Below, one piece after another: positions 1 through 8,289 of a DNA stretch of 48,589 nucleotides. The stretch is from NCBI GenBank assembly GCA_021808445.1, contig JAKBBP010000018.1:1-48589 (forward strand), in the 5' to 3' direction. Every line of letters begins with the position of its first letter. The first letter of the stretch is position 1. A program made the translations under genes and the position numbers. The stretch comes from Pseudomonadota bacterium. GTDB lineage: Bacteria > Pseudomonadota > Gammaproteobacteria > Burkholderiales > Burkholderiaceae_C. Below the pieces are notes generated by a model. It saw only the letters and a list, made by a program, of their open reading frames with translations, was not told where the DNA came from and searched no databases.

Positions 1-140
1 AGCAGCACGAGCTGCCAGCGCGAACGCCGCCGCGGCGGCGCCGGGCGTCCGCCGCCGGAAGATTTCTTGCGCGGCGCAGCCGCGCGCCGGGACGCGTCGT
101 CCCGCGCCGCCCGATCCGCGTCGAAAGTGGGTTCCGTCAT
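1..140 (-). CDS. N-terminal fragment of an unidentified, probably membrane, protein
   Basis: An open frame runs from an ATG at 140 to the window edge without a stop, giving 46 residues. It is rich in Arg, Ala and Pro, charged at first (starting MTEPTFDADR), and turns hydrophobic at the edge (SRWQLVLL) just after an RRRSR cluster. That is the look of a cytoplasmic tail ahead of a first membrane helix. The rest of the gene lies outside the window, so no family can be named. In such GC-rich DNA a short open frame could also be chance. Confidence 0.45.
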   Translation of the reverse strand, partial: MTEPTFDADRAARDDASRRAAAPRKKSSGGGRPAPPRRRSRWQLVL

Positions 141-260
141 GACAGCGGCGCATGATAGCCGCCGGCGCAGACGCGCTGGTGGACTGGACGTCCAGGCACT
201 GGCGCGCCGACGCGGGACGCTGCTTCCCGGCCGGGCGGCGTCAGGACGCGCCCACCCCGA

Positions 261-785
261 TCAACGGGACTGGTAATAGCCGGGAGGCGGCGGCGGCGGG
301 TAGCCGGCCGGCGGCGGCGGGGGCGCGTAGGAAGGCGGCGGCGCATAGCGCGGAGCGCGGTAGCCCGGCACCTGCGCTCCCTGGGTGTACATGCACTGCT
401 CGTAGGCGTGGTTGTAGGCCTGCTGCGCGGTCATCTGCTGATCGCTGTAGCTGCCCGCGCCGCCGGCCGAGCCGGCCAGCAGGCCGACGCCCGCGCCGAC
501 CGCCGCGCCGTTGTGGTTCCCGCCGATCAGCGCTCCGGCCGCGGCGCCCAGCAGGGCTCCCGCGGCGCCCGAGACCACGCCCGACTGGGTGGCGCTGTTC
601 TGGTAGGCGGCCGACTGCTGCTGGGCGAAGTTGCGGCAGGTGGCGTCGATGGACTGGAACTGCTGCAGCGGCATGCCGGGAGCCGGCATGACGTTCACGG
701 TCGGGCCCATGGGCGCGCTGGCGCAGCCGCCGAGCATCCAGGCCGAGCCCAGCATCGCGGGCAGGAGGAGTTTGCGCAGGTTCAT
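261..785 (-). CDS. Glycine-zipper outer membrane lipoprotein, hypothetical
   Basis: A 174-residue lipoprotein. The start at 785 is chosen because it puts a signal peptide (MNLRKLLLP...) directly before a lipobox, LGGC, with the lipidated Cys at residue 21. Residues about 70-115 are Gly/Ala-rich with regular G-x3-G spacing (AAGALLGAAAGALIGG), a glycine-zipper segment as in Rick_17kDa/OmpA-like small lipoproteins. The C-terminal 45 residues are Pro/Tyr-rich (YAPPPSYAPPPPP) and probably extended. No catalytic domain is visible. It is followed within a few bases by two more exported small proteins on the same strand, so the three may be one transcript. A role in the envelope is inferred only from composition and export signal. 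Confidence 0.75.
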   Translation of the reverse strand: MNLRKLLLPAMLGSAWMLGGCASAPMGPTVNVMPAPGMPLQQFQSIDATCRNFAQQQSAAYQNSATQSGVVSGAAGALLGAAAGALIGGNHNGAAVGAGVGLLAGSAGGAGSYSDQQMTAQQAYNHAYEQCMYTQGAQVPGYRAPRYAPPPSYAPPPPPAGYPPPPPPGYYQSR

Positions 786-789
786 GATG

Positions 790-1218
790 TCAATGGGAAA
801 TGGGCGCCGGGACGTTGCGCGCGGGCACAGGAGTCCAGCCTTCCGGGCAGTTCGGCACGCTGGGATAGTAGCCCGCGGGATCGCGGCAGTAGTACCAGAA
901 GGATTCGGGCGGCGGCCCCAGGGGACGTGGAGCCTCGTACACCACCGCAGGCGGGTAGGCGGGCACCACGACGGCAGGTGGCGCGTAGGAATACGAGGGC
1001 CCCGGCCACCAGCCCGGACCCCAGTATCCCGGGCCCCCATATCCGGGCCCCCAGTAGCCGGGGCCCCAGTAGCCGGGCACGCCGATGCCGATGCCCACCG
1101 ACCAGCGCACATGCGCCGAGGCCGGCGCCGCCGCGCCCAGCGAAAAGCTCAGGCACAGCAGGGCCAGCGCGGCCACGCGCCGCGGGCCGCGTCGCACGAC
1201 TCGCTTGTCAGAATGCAT
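790..1218 (-). CDS. Small exported protein with GYWGPGYW-type repeats
   Basis: A 142-residue protein with a cleavable signal peptide: basic RRGPRR, then a hydrophobic stretch ending in ASAHVRW. The mature N-terminus carries repeats of the type GYWGP (residues about 48-72). A Pro/Tyr/Val-rich middle follows, then a C-terminal block with two cysteines (YYCRDPAGYYPSVPNCPEGW). That block resembles the C-terminal segment of small exported proteobacterial proteins of unknown function. A GGAG ribosome site lies 6 nt before the ATG. The downstream lipoprotein starts 4 nt after this gene ends, so the two are probably co-transcribed. Function unknown. Confidence 0.75.
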   Translation of the reverse strand: MHSDKRVVRRGPRRVAALALLCLSFSLGAAAPASAHVRWSVGIGIGVPGYWGPGYWGPGYGGPGYWGPGWWPGPSYSYAPPAVVVPAYPPAVVYEAPRPLGPPPESFWYYCRDPAGYYPSVPNCPEGWTPVPARNVPAPISH

Positions 1219-1318
1219 CGTTCACTCCAGCAGGAAGCTTTATAACGCCGCGGGCGCCGGATTTGCCGACAGCCGGCGTGAGCCCCGCGTCAATGCCCCG
1301 GCCGGGGCCCTGCCCGTC

Positions 1319-1867
1319 TCAGCGATCCGGCCCGCGCCCACGGCCGTGGTCCCCGTGGTCCGGTCCACGGCCATGGTCGAATCCGGGTCCGCGCCCACGC
1401 CCCTCGGGACCGCGAGGCGGCCCGGGGTGGAATTCGCGCCAGTCGCGGCGATCGTGGTAATCGTGCGCCATGCGTTGGTAGCGCCCCCAGTCCGGGTCGC
1501 GAAAGCGCCTGAGCGCGCCGGGCGGCACGCCGGGGCGCCAGGGCCCTCCGTAGCCGGGGCCGGTGTACCAGCCGCCCCGGTAGCGGTAGTAGTACACGCC
1601 GCCGGCGTAGAAGATGGGCTGCTGCAGGCCCAGCGCGACATAGGCGCCGATTTGCGGCAACCACACCATGGCCTGGGGCGCCACCGTGACCGGCGGCGGC
1701 ATGTACACCGGGGCCGGGGCATAGACGGGCGCCGGGGCGTAGACCGGCGGCGTGTTGCCGACGGTGATGGAAAAACTCACCGGCGGGCCGTCGGCCCGCG
1801 CCGGGGTGGCACCGAGGGCACCCAGGCCCAGGACGAGCGCGGCGGGGATCAGGACCTTGGGTTTCAT
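1319..1867 (-). CDS. Exported Pro/Tyr/Gly/His-rich hypothetical protein
   Basis: A 182-residue protein that starts MKPKVLIPAALVLGLGALGA and has a signal peptide ending near ARADG. The start at 1867 is preceded by GGAG at good spacing; an 11-residue longer form is less likely. It contains a Pro/Tyr/Val-rich tandem (APVYAPAPVYMPPP), a central YYYRYRGGWYTGPGYGGPW block, and a C-terminus rich in Arg, Gly, Asp and His (HGRGPDHGDHGRGRG). The His/Asp-rich tail could bind metal, but this is a guess. It heads the three-gene run of small exported proteins on this strand. Function unknown. Confidence 0.75.
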   Translation of the reverse strand: MKPKVLIPAALVLGLGALGATPARADGPPVSFSITVGNTPPVYAPAPVYAPAPVYMPPPVTVAPQAMVWLPQIGAYVALGLQQPIFYAGGVYYYRYRGGWYTGPGYGGPWRPGVPPGALRRFRDPDWGRYQRMAHDYHDRRDWREFHPGPPRGPEGRGRGPGFDHGRGPDHGDHGRGRGPDR

Positions 1868-1921
1868 GGCGAGACTCCTTGCGTGGCACCGGGTGCCCAT
1901 CGTGCGCCTCTGGCGAAGTCG

Positions 1922-1935
1922 GCAACAACTGTTGC
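1922..1935. promoter_or_regulatory. 14-bp inverted repeat in a divergent intergenic region
   Basis: GCAACA-AC-TGTTGC forms a 6+2+6 palindrome between the divergent exported-protein gene (start 1867) and the beta-propeller gene (start 2100). Its position and symmetry suit an operator, but no regulator is identified. Confidence 0.3.
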
Positions 1936-1957
1936 AGTTGCCCGGCTTTGTCGCAAA

Positions 1958-1966
1958 TTATCCACA
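1958..1966 (+). promoter_or_regulatory. Perfect DnaA-box match (TTATCCACA)
   Basis: The 9-mer TTATCCACA is the strong DnaA box sequence. It sits in a locally AT-richer stretch of the divergent intergenic region 1868-2099. I see only one copy here and no DnaA, DnaN or GidA gene nearby, so this is not an origin; a regulatory role or chance are both possible. Confidence 0.25.
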
Positions 1967-2099
1967 GTACCATTGCTGGTTTATTGCCGCAATGCGCGGC
2001 CCGCGGGGCTACTCTGTCAACGGCCCGCCCGGGCCCCGCGTTGACATACTGCCCCCTGTCCCGCGCGTGCTGTGTGCGGGCGCCCTTCCCGATTCCTCC

Positions 2100-3140
2100 A
2101 TGCGTCGTCAATTCCTGCGTCAAGCCGCCTCGCTGGCGCTGAGCCCTCTGCTCGGGCGCGTCGCGCTCGCCGGCGGCGACGATCCCAACCGGGTGGTGGT
2201 GCTCGATTCCGCCGACGCCAGCATCACCCTGGTCGACCAGAGCACGCGCCGCGTGCTCCAGACCTTCGCGGCCGGCAAAGAGCCCCACCACCTGATGGTC
2301 ACCCCCGACAACAGCCAGTTGATCGTGGCCGACGCCATCAGCGGCAACCTGCTGTTCCTGAATCCCGTCAGCGGCCAGCCCGAAGGCTGGCTCGAGGGCA
2401 TCGAGGACCCCTACCAGATCGGCTTCTCGCCCGACCGCAAATGGTTCGTCGCGAACTGCCTGCGGCTGAACCGCGTCGACATGTACCGCTACGGCGGCGG
2501 TCGCGACCTGCAGCTGGTCAAGCGCCTGCCGCTGGAGGCCATTCCCAGCCACATGGCCTTCACCGCCGACAGCCAGATCCTGTTCGTCAGCCTGCAGCAG
2601 ACCGGAGAGGTGGCGGCGATCCACCTGCCCACGCAGAGCCTGCTGTGGACCCTGAAGGTGGGCGACACCCCCGCCGGGGTCTGGCTGACCCCGCAGGACC
2701 GCGTGCTGCTGGTCGCGCTGACAGGCTCCAACGCGGTGGTGGCGGTGGACTGGCGGCGGCGCCAGGCGGTGGCGCGCATGGTCACCGGCGACGCGGCCCA
2801 CAACTTCCGCTCCTGCGCCGACGGGCGCCATGTGTTCGTGAGCAACCGCATCTCCGACAGCATCAGCATCCTCGACATGCAGGCGCTGCGCAAGGTGGGC
2901 GACATCACCGGCCTGCGCCCCGGGCCGGACGACATGGAACTGTCGGCCGACCGCCGCTGGCTGTGGACCACCTTCCGCTTCGACCGCACCATCGGAGTCA
3001 TCGACCTGCAAAGCCTCAAGCTGGCCGACGTGATCGGCGTGGGCAAGTCGCCGCACGGCATCTATTTCCGCGACCGCGCCCCTTTCTACGACAACCTGCC
3101 GCCCCTGTCGCCGCCGGTGCCCGCGCCGGTCGCGACCTGA
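2100..3140 (+). CDS. YncE/YVTN-family beta-propeller protein with Tat-like signal
   Basis: A 346-residue protein. The start MRRQFLRQAASLAL matches a twin-arginine signal (RR-x-F-L-R, then a hydrophobic stretch), which suggests folded export to the periplasm. The rest is a series of about 40-residue blade repeats, for example VVVLDSADASITLVD, LIVADAISGNLLFL, LFVSLQQTGEVAAI, VFVSNRISDSISILD and GVIDLQSLKLADVI, as in YncE/40-residue YVTN beta-propellers. No heme motif or catalytic site is visible. The sterol-desaturase-family gene follows after 20 nt on the same strand, so the two are likely co-transcribed. The exact role is unknown. Confidence 0.8.
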   Translation: MRRQFLRQAASLALSPLLGRVALAGGDDPNRVVVLDSADASITLVDQSTRRVLQTFAAGKEPHHLMVTPDNSQLIVADAISGNLLFLNPVSGQPEGWLEGIEDPYQIGFSPDRKWFVANCLRLNRVDMYRYGGGRDLQLVKRLPLEAIPSHMAFTADSQILFVSLQQTGEVAAIHLPTQSLLWTLKVGDTPAGVWLTPQDRVLLVALTGSNAVVAVDWRRRQAVARMVTGDAAHNFRSCADGRHVFVSNRISDSISILDMQALRKVGDITGLRPGPDDMELSADRRWLWTTFRFDRTIGVIDLQSLKLADVIGVGKSPHGIYFRDRAPFYDNLPPLSPPVPAPVAT

Positions 3141-3160
3141 GCGCGAGGCCGCGAAGCCCC

Positions 3161-4228
3161 ATGCATCCCCTCGCCTCCCTGGCCGCGCTCAGTGCCTCGC
3201 CGGCCGCCATCTCGCATCTGTTCGACCAGCTCACCGGCGCGGCGCAGACCTGGCTGTTCGTGACCCTGGTGCAACCGCTGCTGTGGCACCTGCACATGAT
3301 GGACATGGACGACCTCGCCTACGACGGGTTGCTGTGGGTGGTCTACGGCGCACTGCAGGTGTTGCTGCTGTATCTGGTGCTGCGCCCGCTGGAATGGCTG
3401 GCGCCGCTGGAGCGCTGGGAGAATCGCCGCGGCATCGGCACCGACGTGATCTACACCCTGGTGAACCGCCTGGGGCTGCTGCCGCTGATCCTGTTCCTCA
3501 CGCTGCAGCCGCTGTTCGACCTGGCGCTGGCCTGGCTGCACCTGCACGGCCTGGACAACCTGAACCTGGACGCGCTGTGGCCCGGCATGTCCCTGCATCC
3601 GCTCGCGGGCTTCCTGATCTACCTCGTGGTGCTGGACTTCGCCGGCTACTGGTACCACCGCTGGCAGCACCAGATCGGCTGGTGGTGGGAACTCCACGCG
3701 GTGCACCACAGCCAGCGCAAGCTCTCGATGTGGGCGGACGACCGCAACCATTTCCTCGATGACGCGCTGCAGGCCGCCTTCTTCGCCGCGCTGGCCCTGG
3801 TCATCGGCGTGCCCCCCGCGCAGTTCGTGGCCCTGACCCTGGTGGGCGGTGCGCTGCAGAGCGTGCAGCACGCGAACATCCGTTTCGACTTCGGGCGCAT
3901 CGGCGAGCGCCTGCTGGTGGGCCCGCGCTTTCACCGCCTGCACCACGCCGTGGGCTTCGGCCACGAGCTGGGCCATGGCAACCGCGCGCGCCTGTACGGC
4001 TGCAACTTCGGCGTGCTGCTGCCGTGGTGGGACATGCTGTTCGGCTCGGCCGATTTCAGCACCCCGACCCAGCCCACGGGTGTGCGCGCACAGCTGCCTT
4101 CGCCCGCGGGCCTCGGCGAGAACTACGGCCAGGGCCTGTGGGCGCAGCAGGTGCTGGCCTTTGTGCGCATCGGCCGTCGCATCGCGAGCGCGCTGCGCGA
4201 CGCGGCCGGAACCCGCCCGGCCACCTGA
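3161..4228 (+). CDS. Sterol desaturase / fatty acid hydroxylase superfamily membrane protein
   Basis: A 355-residue integral membrane protein of the diiron hydroxylase superfamily. The His clusters that bind two irons are present in order: H166-x3-H170 (HRWQH), H179-x2-HH (HAVHH, 179-183), H237, and H258-x2-HH (HRLHH, 258-262). Hydrophobic segments lie near residues 55-78, 100-125, 147-163 and 205-235. Family members hydroxylate or desaturate membrane lipids, sterols or carotenoids using O2; the substrate cannot be read from sequence. The start at 3161 lies 20 nt after the beta-propeller gene, and a longer in-frame extension would run back through that gene in another frame. Confidence 0.87.
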   Translation: MHPLASLAALSASPAAISHLFDQLTGAAQTWLFVTLVQPLLWHLHMMDMDDLAYDGLLWVVYGALQVLLLYLVLRPLEWLAPLERWENRRGIGTDVIYTLVNRLGLLPLILFLTLQPLFDLALAWLHLHGLDNLNLDALWPGMSLHPLAGFLIYLVVLDFAGYWYHRWQHQIGWWWELHAVHHSQRKLSMWADDRNHFLDDALQAAFFAALALVIGVPPAQFVALTLVGGALQSVQHANIRFDFGRIGERLLVGPRFHRLHHAVGFGHELGHGNRARLYGCNFGVLLPWWDMLFGSADFSTPTQPTGVRAQLPSPAGLGENYGQGLWAQQVLAFVRIGRRIASALRDAAGTRPAT

Positions 4229-4370
4229 GGCCGAGCCCGGGGGCGGGCGTGCCGCACCGGCGCGCCCCGGCGGCCCATGCCTGCGCACCCGCGCATGGCG
4301 TCCTACACTGCAAGGCCCGGCGGGCTCGCGGCCCGCGTTACTCCTTGCAACAACGCCCGAGCCCAGTCCC

Positions 4371-4979
4371 ATGTCGAGTCCCGAGCCATCTTCCGAGCAG
4401 CTCACCGAGCAGGTCACGGAGCAGCAGGCCGAGGAGGCCATCCGCACCCTGCTGCGCTGGGCCGGCGACGATCCCTCGCGCGAGGGCCTGCGCGACACGC
4501 CCCGGCGGGTGGCGCGGGCCTGGCGCGAATGGTGCGCCGGCTACACCCAGGACCCCACCGCCTACCTCTCGCGCACCTTCGAGGAGGTCGCCGGCTACGA
4601 CGAGATCATCGTGCTGCGCGACATCGATTTCGAGAGCCACTGCGAACACCACATGGCGCCCATCATCGGGCGCGTGCACGTGGGCTACCTGCCCCGCAAC
4701 CGCGTGGTGGGCATCAGCAAGCTGGCGCGCGTGGTCGACGCCTACGCCAAGCGCCTCCAGGTGCAGGAAAAGCTCACCGCGCAGATCGCGCAGTGCATCC
4801 AGGACACGCTGCAGCCCCACGGCGTGGGCGTGATCGTCGAGGCCTCGCATGAATGCATGACCACGCGCGGGGTGCACAAGCGCGGTGTCGGCATGGTCAC
4901 CAGCACCCTGCTCGGCAGCTTCCGCAGCGACCCCAGCACGCGCCAGGAGTTCATGCGCCTGGTGCGCGGAGGGGTCTAG
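4371..4979 (+). CDS. folE: GTP cyclohydrolase I
   Basis: 202 residues. Converts GTP to 7,8-dihydroneopterin triphosphate, the first step of tetrahydrofolate synthesis, in the cytoplasm. The zinc ligands are in place: C91 and H94 in [12 protein letters not shown], and C162 in [14 protein letters not shown], with the same 3- and 71-residue spacing as the E. coli enzyme. The first 20 residues (Gln/Glu/Ser-rich) are a non-conserved extension. The ATG at 4371 is the first in frame ahead of the conserved helix. It converges on metW with a 17-nt gap. No THF or other riboswitch is seen in the 142 nt upstream. Confidence 0.96.
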   Translation: MSSPEPSSEQLTEQVTEQQAEEAIRTLLRWAGDDPSREGLRDTPRRVARAWREWCAGYTQDPTAYLSRTFEEVAGYDEIIVLRDIDFESHCEHHMAPIIGRVHVGYLPRNRVVGISKLARVVDAYAKRLQVQEKLTAQIAQCIQDTLQPHGVGVIVEASHECMTTRGVHKRGVGMVTSTLLGSFRSDPSTRQEFMRLVRGGV

Positions 4980-4991
4980 AGTGTCCTGTCC

Positions 4992-5004
4992 CCGGCTCAG
5001 CCGG
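4992..5004. terminator. Palindrome at the folE/metW convergent end, possible bidirectional terminator
   Basis: CCGGCT-C-AGCCGG is a perfect 6+1+6 inverted repeat. The metW stop codon (complement of tca, 4997-4999) sits at its centre, and folE ends 12 nt before it. No T-tract follows, so intrinsic termination is uncertain. Confidence 0.3.
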
Positions 5005-5571
5005 CGCTGAACACGAACATCGCTTCCGAGGCCAGCAGGTTGGGCAGGGTGTGCACCTCGCGCCCGGCCTGGATGCCCAGGGCCTGTCGCACACGCAGGC
5101 CGCACTTGGCCGCCAGCACGGAGAAATCGGCGTAGGTGGTCACGCGCAGGTTCGGCGTGTCGTACCACTCGTAGGGCAGTTCCTCGGTCACCGGCAAACG
5201 GCCGGAGGCCACGCGCAGCCGGATGCGCCAGTGCGCGAAATTGGCGAAGGTGGCGATGCCCTGGCGGCCCACCCGCGAGGCCTCGCGCAGCGCGCGCTCG
5301 GTGTTGCGCAGATTGGGCAGCGAGTCGATCATCAGCACCACGTCGAAGCTGTCGTCGGCGAACATGGCCAGGCCCTGCTCGAGGTCGAGCTGCAGCACGT
5401 CGACGCCGCGCCGGGCGCAGGCCACCACCTTGTCGGGATCGATCTCCACGCCCTGCACCGAGCAGCCGCGCTGCTCGCGCAGATGCGCCAGCAGCGCGCC
5501 GTTGCCGCAGCCCAGGTCGAGCACCCGGCTGCCCTGCGGCACGCGGGCCGCGATGATGTCGAAACGCGGGT

Positions 5572-5575
<4 letters not shown>
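4997..5575 (-). CDS. metW: MetW, methyltransferase-fold partner of MetX
   Basis: 192 residues with a class I SAM-binding fold: motif I is [12 protein letters not shown] (about 19-30) and the acidic VEIDPDKV follows. The family-specific block [21 protein letters not shown] is present. MetW is encoded with MetX in many proteobacteria and is needed for methionine synthesis there, reported as a partner that supports homoserine acyltransferase activity. The ATG at 5575 overlaps the metX stop by 4 nt (ATGA), so the two are translationally coupled. Confidence 0.94.
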
Positions 5576-6729
<1,154 letters not shown>

Positions 6730-6781
6730 GGGGCTTCGTGCAATGGCGGGTGCGCTCCCCGCCGCGACGGCCAGTATAGGG

Positions 6782-6805
6782 TTCGCGTACAGGCTTCGCG
6801 TACAG
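6782..6805 (+). repeat. Two tandem copies of TTCGCGTACAG between metX and the LOG gene
   Basis: TTCGCGTACAG occurs at 6782-6792 and again at 6795-6805, a 13-bp period, in the 83-bp divergent gap. It could be a tandem protein-binding site serving either gene. Just beside it, at 6774-6779, the minus strand reads TATACT, a plausible -10 for metX, but I see no good -35. Confidence 0.35.
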
Positions 6806-6812
6806 TCGAGGC

Positions 6813-7700
6813 ATGTCCAGAAAACACAAAAGCTCGCTGCACGCGCGCAATTTCCCCAGCGCGCAGGAAGAGGCCGCCGCGCACCGGCTGCCCTCGCGCT
6901 ACTCCGGTCCGGAGAGCAGCTACCGGCTGGCCTTCACCGATACCGCCTTCCTGCTGCAGGAGGACCTGCGCCCCGTGCGCATGCAGCTCGAGCTGCTCAA
7001 GCCGGAGATGGTGCAGCGCGAGCGCGGCATCGACGCCACCGTGGTCGTGTTCGGCAGCGCGCGCATCAAGTCCCCGGAGCATGCGCAGCAGCTGCTCGAG
7101 CAGGCGCAGGCCGCAGGCGACGCGCAGGAAATCGCGCGCGCGCGTCAGGCGCTCAAGCTGTCGCGCCACTACGTGGAGGCTCGTCGGTTCGCCGAGCTGG
7201 TCACCCGCGCCAGTCACGAACTGGCCCAGCCCCTGGCCGTGGTCACGGGCGGCGGGCCGGGGATCATGGAAGCCGGCAACCGCGGCGCGCTCGATGCCGG
7301 CGGGCCCAGCGTGGGGCTCAACATCGTGCTGCCCCACGAGGAGGAGCCCAACCCCTACATCACGCCCGAGTTGTGCTTCCGCTTCCACTATTTCGCGATG
7401 CGCAAGATGCACTTTCTCATGCGCGCGGTGGCCCTGGTGTGCTTCCCTGGAGGCTTCGGGACCCTGGACGAACTGTTCGAGGTGCTCACGCTGACCCAGA
7501 CCCGCAAGGTGCACAAGCGCCCCATCCTGCTGTTCGACCGCGAGTTCTGGACCTCGCTGATCGATTTCGACCACCTCGTGCACACCGGCATGATCAGCGC
7601 CCACGACCTGCAGCTGTTCCATTACGTGGAGACGGCCGAGCAGGCCTGGGAACTCCTGCAGCGCGAGCTCGGCATCGACGCCGACTCCGGCGCGGCCTGA
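6813..7700 (+). CDS. LOG family protein (TIGR00730-type nucleotide phosphoribohydrolase)
   Basis: 295 residues, Rossmann-like fold of the LOG/lysine-decarboxylase-like family. The hallmarks are [14 protein letters not shown] and [19 protein letters not shown] (the PGGxGTxxE motif), which line the phosphoribohydrolase active site. Relatives hydrolyse AMP or cytokinin riboside monophosphates to base plus ribose 5-phosphate; annotations as lysine decarboxylase are wrong for this family. The first 90 residues are longer than in short LOG proteins, as in the larger bacterial subgroup. The ATG at 6813 is the first available; a GAGG lies unusually close to it. Confidence 0.88.
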   Translation: MSRKHKSSLHARNFPSAQEEAAAHRLPSRYSGPESSYRLAFTDTAFLLQEDLRPVRMQLELLKPEMVQRERGIDATVVVFGSARIKSPEHAQQLLEQAQAAGDAQEIARARQALKLSRHYVEARRFAELVTRASHELAQPLAVVTGGGPGIMEAGNRGALDAGGPSVGLNIVLPHEEEPNPYITPELCFRFHYFAMRKMHFLMRAVALVCFPGGFGTLDELFEVLTLTQTRKVHKRPILLFDREFWTSLIDFDHLVHTGMISAHDLQLFHYVETAEQAWELLQRELGIDADSGAA

Positions 7701-7722
7701 GGACAGCGGGGGCGGCGCGGCC

Positions 7723-8160
7723 ATGGCCTTCGGACGTTTCGAGCGCGCGCAGGGCGAGGCGCCCCTGGCCGACATCAACATGACCCCGCTGATCGACGTC
7801 ATGCTGGTGCTGCTGGTGATCCTGCTGCTCACCGCGCCGCTGCTGGACGGACGCATCGCCCTGAACCTGCCGCGCGTGAGCGCCTCGCCGGCTCCCGCGG
7901 CACCGGGAGCGATGCTGCTCGAGCTGCAGCGCGACGGGCGCATGGTGCTGGACGGACAGCCGGTGAGCCCGGCCGCGCTGCCCGGGCGACTGCGCGCGCT
8001 GGCGCAGGCCGACGCCCGCGCCGAACTGCGCATCCGCGCCGACAGCGCGGTGCCCTACGGGGACGTGGCCAGGGTGATGGCCTCCGCCCAGGCGGCGGGC
8101 CTGACCCGCGTCGGGCTGCTCACCCAGCCGCCCGGCGCGGCTTCACCGGCCGCTCGCTGA
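7723..8160 (+). CDS. exbD: ExbD/TolR-family biopolymer transport protein
   Basis: 145 residues. A short cytoplasmic N-terminus (residues 1-21, ending ADINMTP) leads into one membrane helix (about 22-42) carrying the conserved Asp D25 in PLIDVMLVLL, the proton-path residue of ExbD/TolR. A periplasmic domain with the typical IRADSAVPYGDVARVM segment follows. ExbD normally works with ExbB in the inner membrane to pass proton-motive force to TonB or a similar partner. Here the preceding gene is the LOG protein, 22 nt upstream, and no exbB or tonB is in the window. leuS follows after 129 nt. Confidence 0.9.
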   Translation: MAFGRFERAQGEAPLADINMTPLIDVMLVLLVILLLTAPLLDGRIALNLPRVSASPAPAAPGAMLLELQRDGRMVLDGQPVSPAALPGRLRALAQADARAELRIRADSAVPYGDVARVMASAQAAGLTRVGLLTQPPGAASPAAR

Positions 8161-8241
8161 GGCCCCTGGCGGGCCGGCTCGCAGGGAAATCCGTCCGGCG
8201 GCGCGCGCAGCCCCTCGCGGCCCAACTAACATGCGGGTTTG

Positions 8242-8265
8242 CGCCCCGCCGCGCGCGGCGGGGCG
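8242..8265. promoter_or_regulatory. Perfect 24-bp GC palindrome in the leuS leader
   Basis: Positions 8242-8265 read the same on both strands (centre GCGC, arms CGCCCCGCCG / CGGCGGGGCG). It lies between exbD and leuS, and its 3' end is 24 nt before the leuS ATG. As RNA it would form a very stable hairpin, which could end exbD transcripts, hold back leuS expression or protect mRNA. No T-tract follows (GAAACACC), so it is not a standard intrinsic terminator. Confidence 0.5.
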
Positions 8266-8289
8266 AAACACCTCCTCCCACCAGCCGAC

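Noticed and set aside
1290..3056. 588-codon minus-strand frame across the beta-propeller gene
   Set aside because: It runs through unrelated genes and an intergenic region; its only sensible segments belong to other frames.
2072..3160. Fusion of the sterol-desaturase frame with 363 upstream codons
   Set aside because: The upstream part is an out-of-frame reading of the beta-propeller gene (Arg/Pro-rich); ATG 3161 starts the real protein.
6813..7700. Calling the LOG-family protein a lysine decarboxylase
   Set aside because: The PGGxGTxxE motif marks nucleotide phosphoribohydrolases; the lysine decarboxylase label is a historic misannotation and there is no PLP-binding site.
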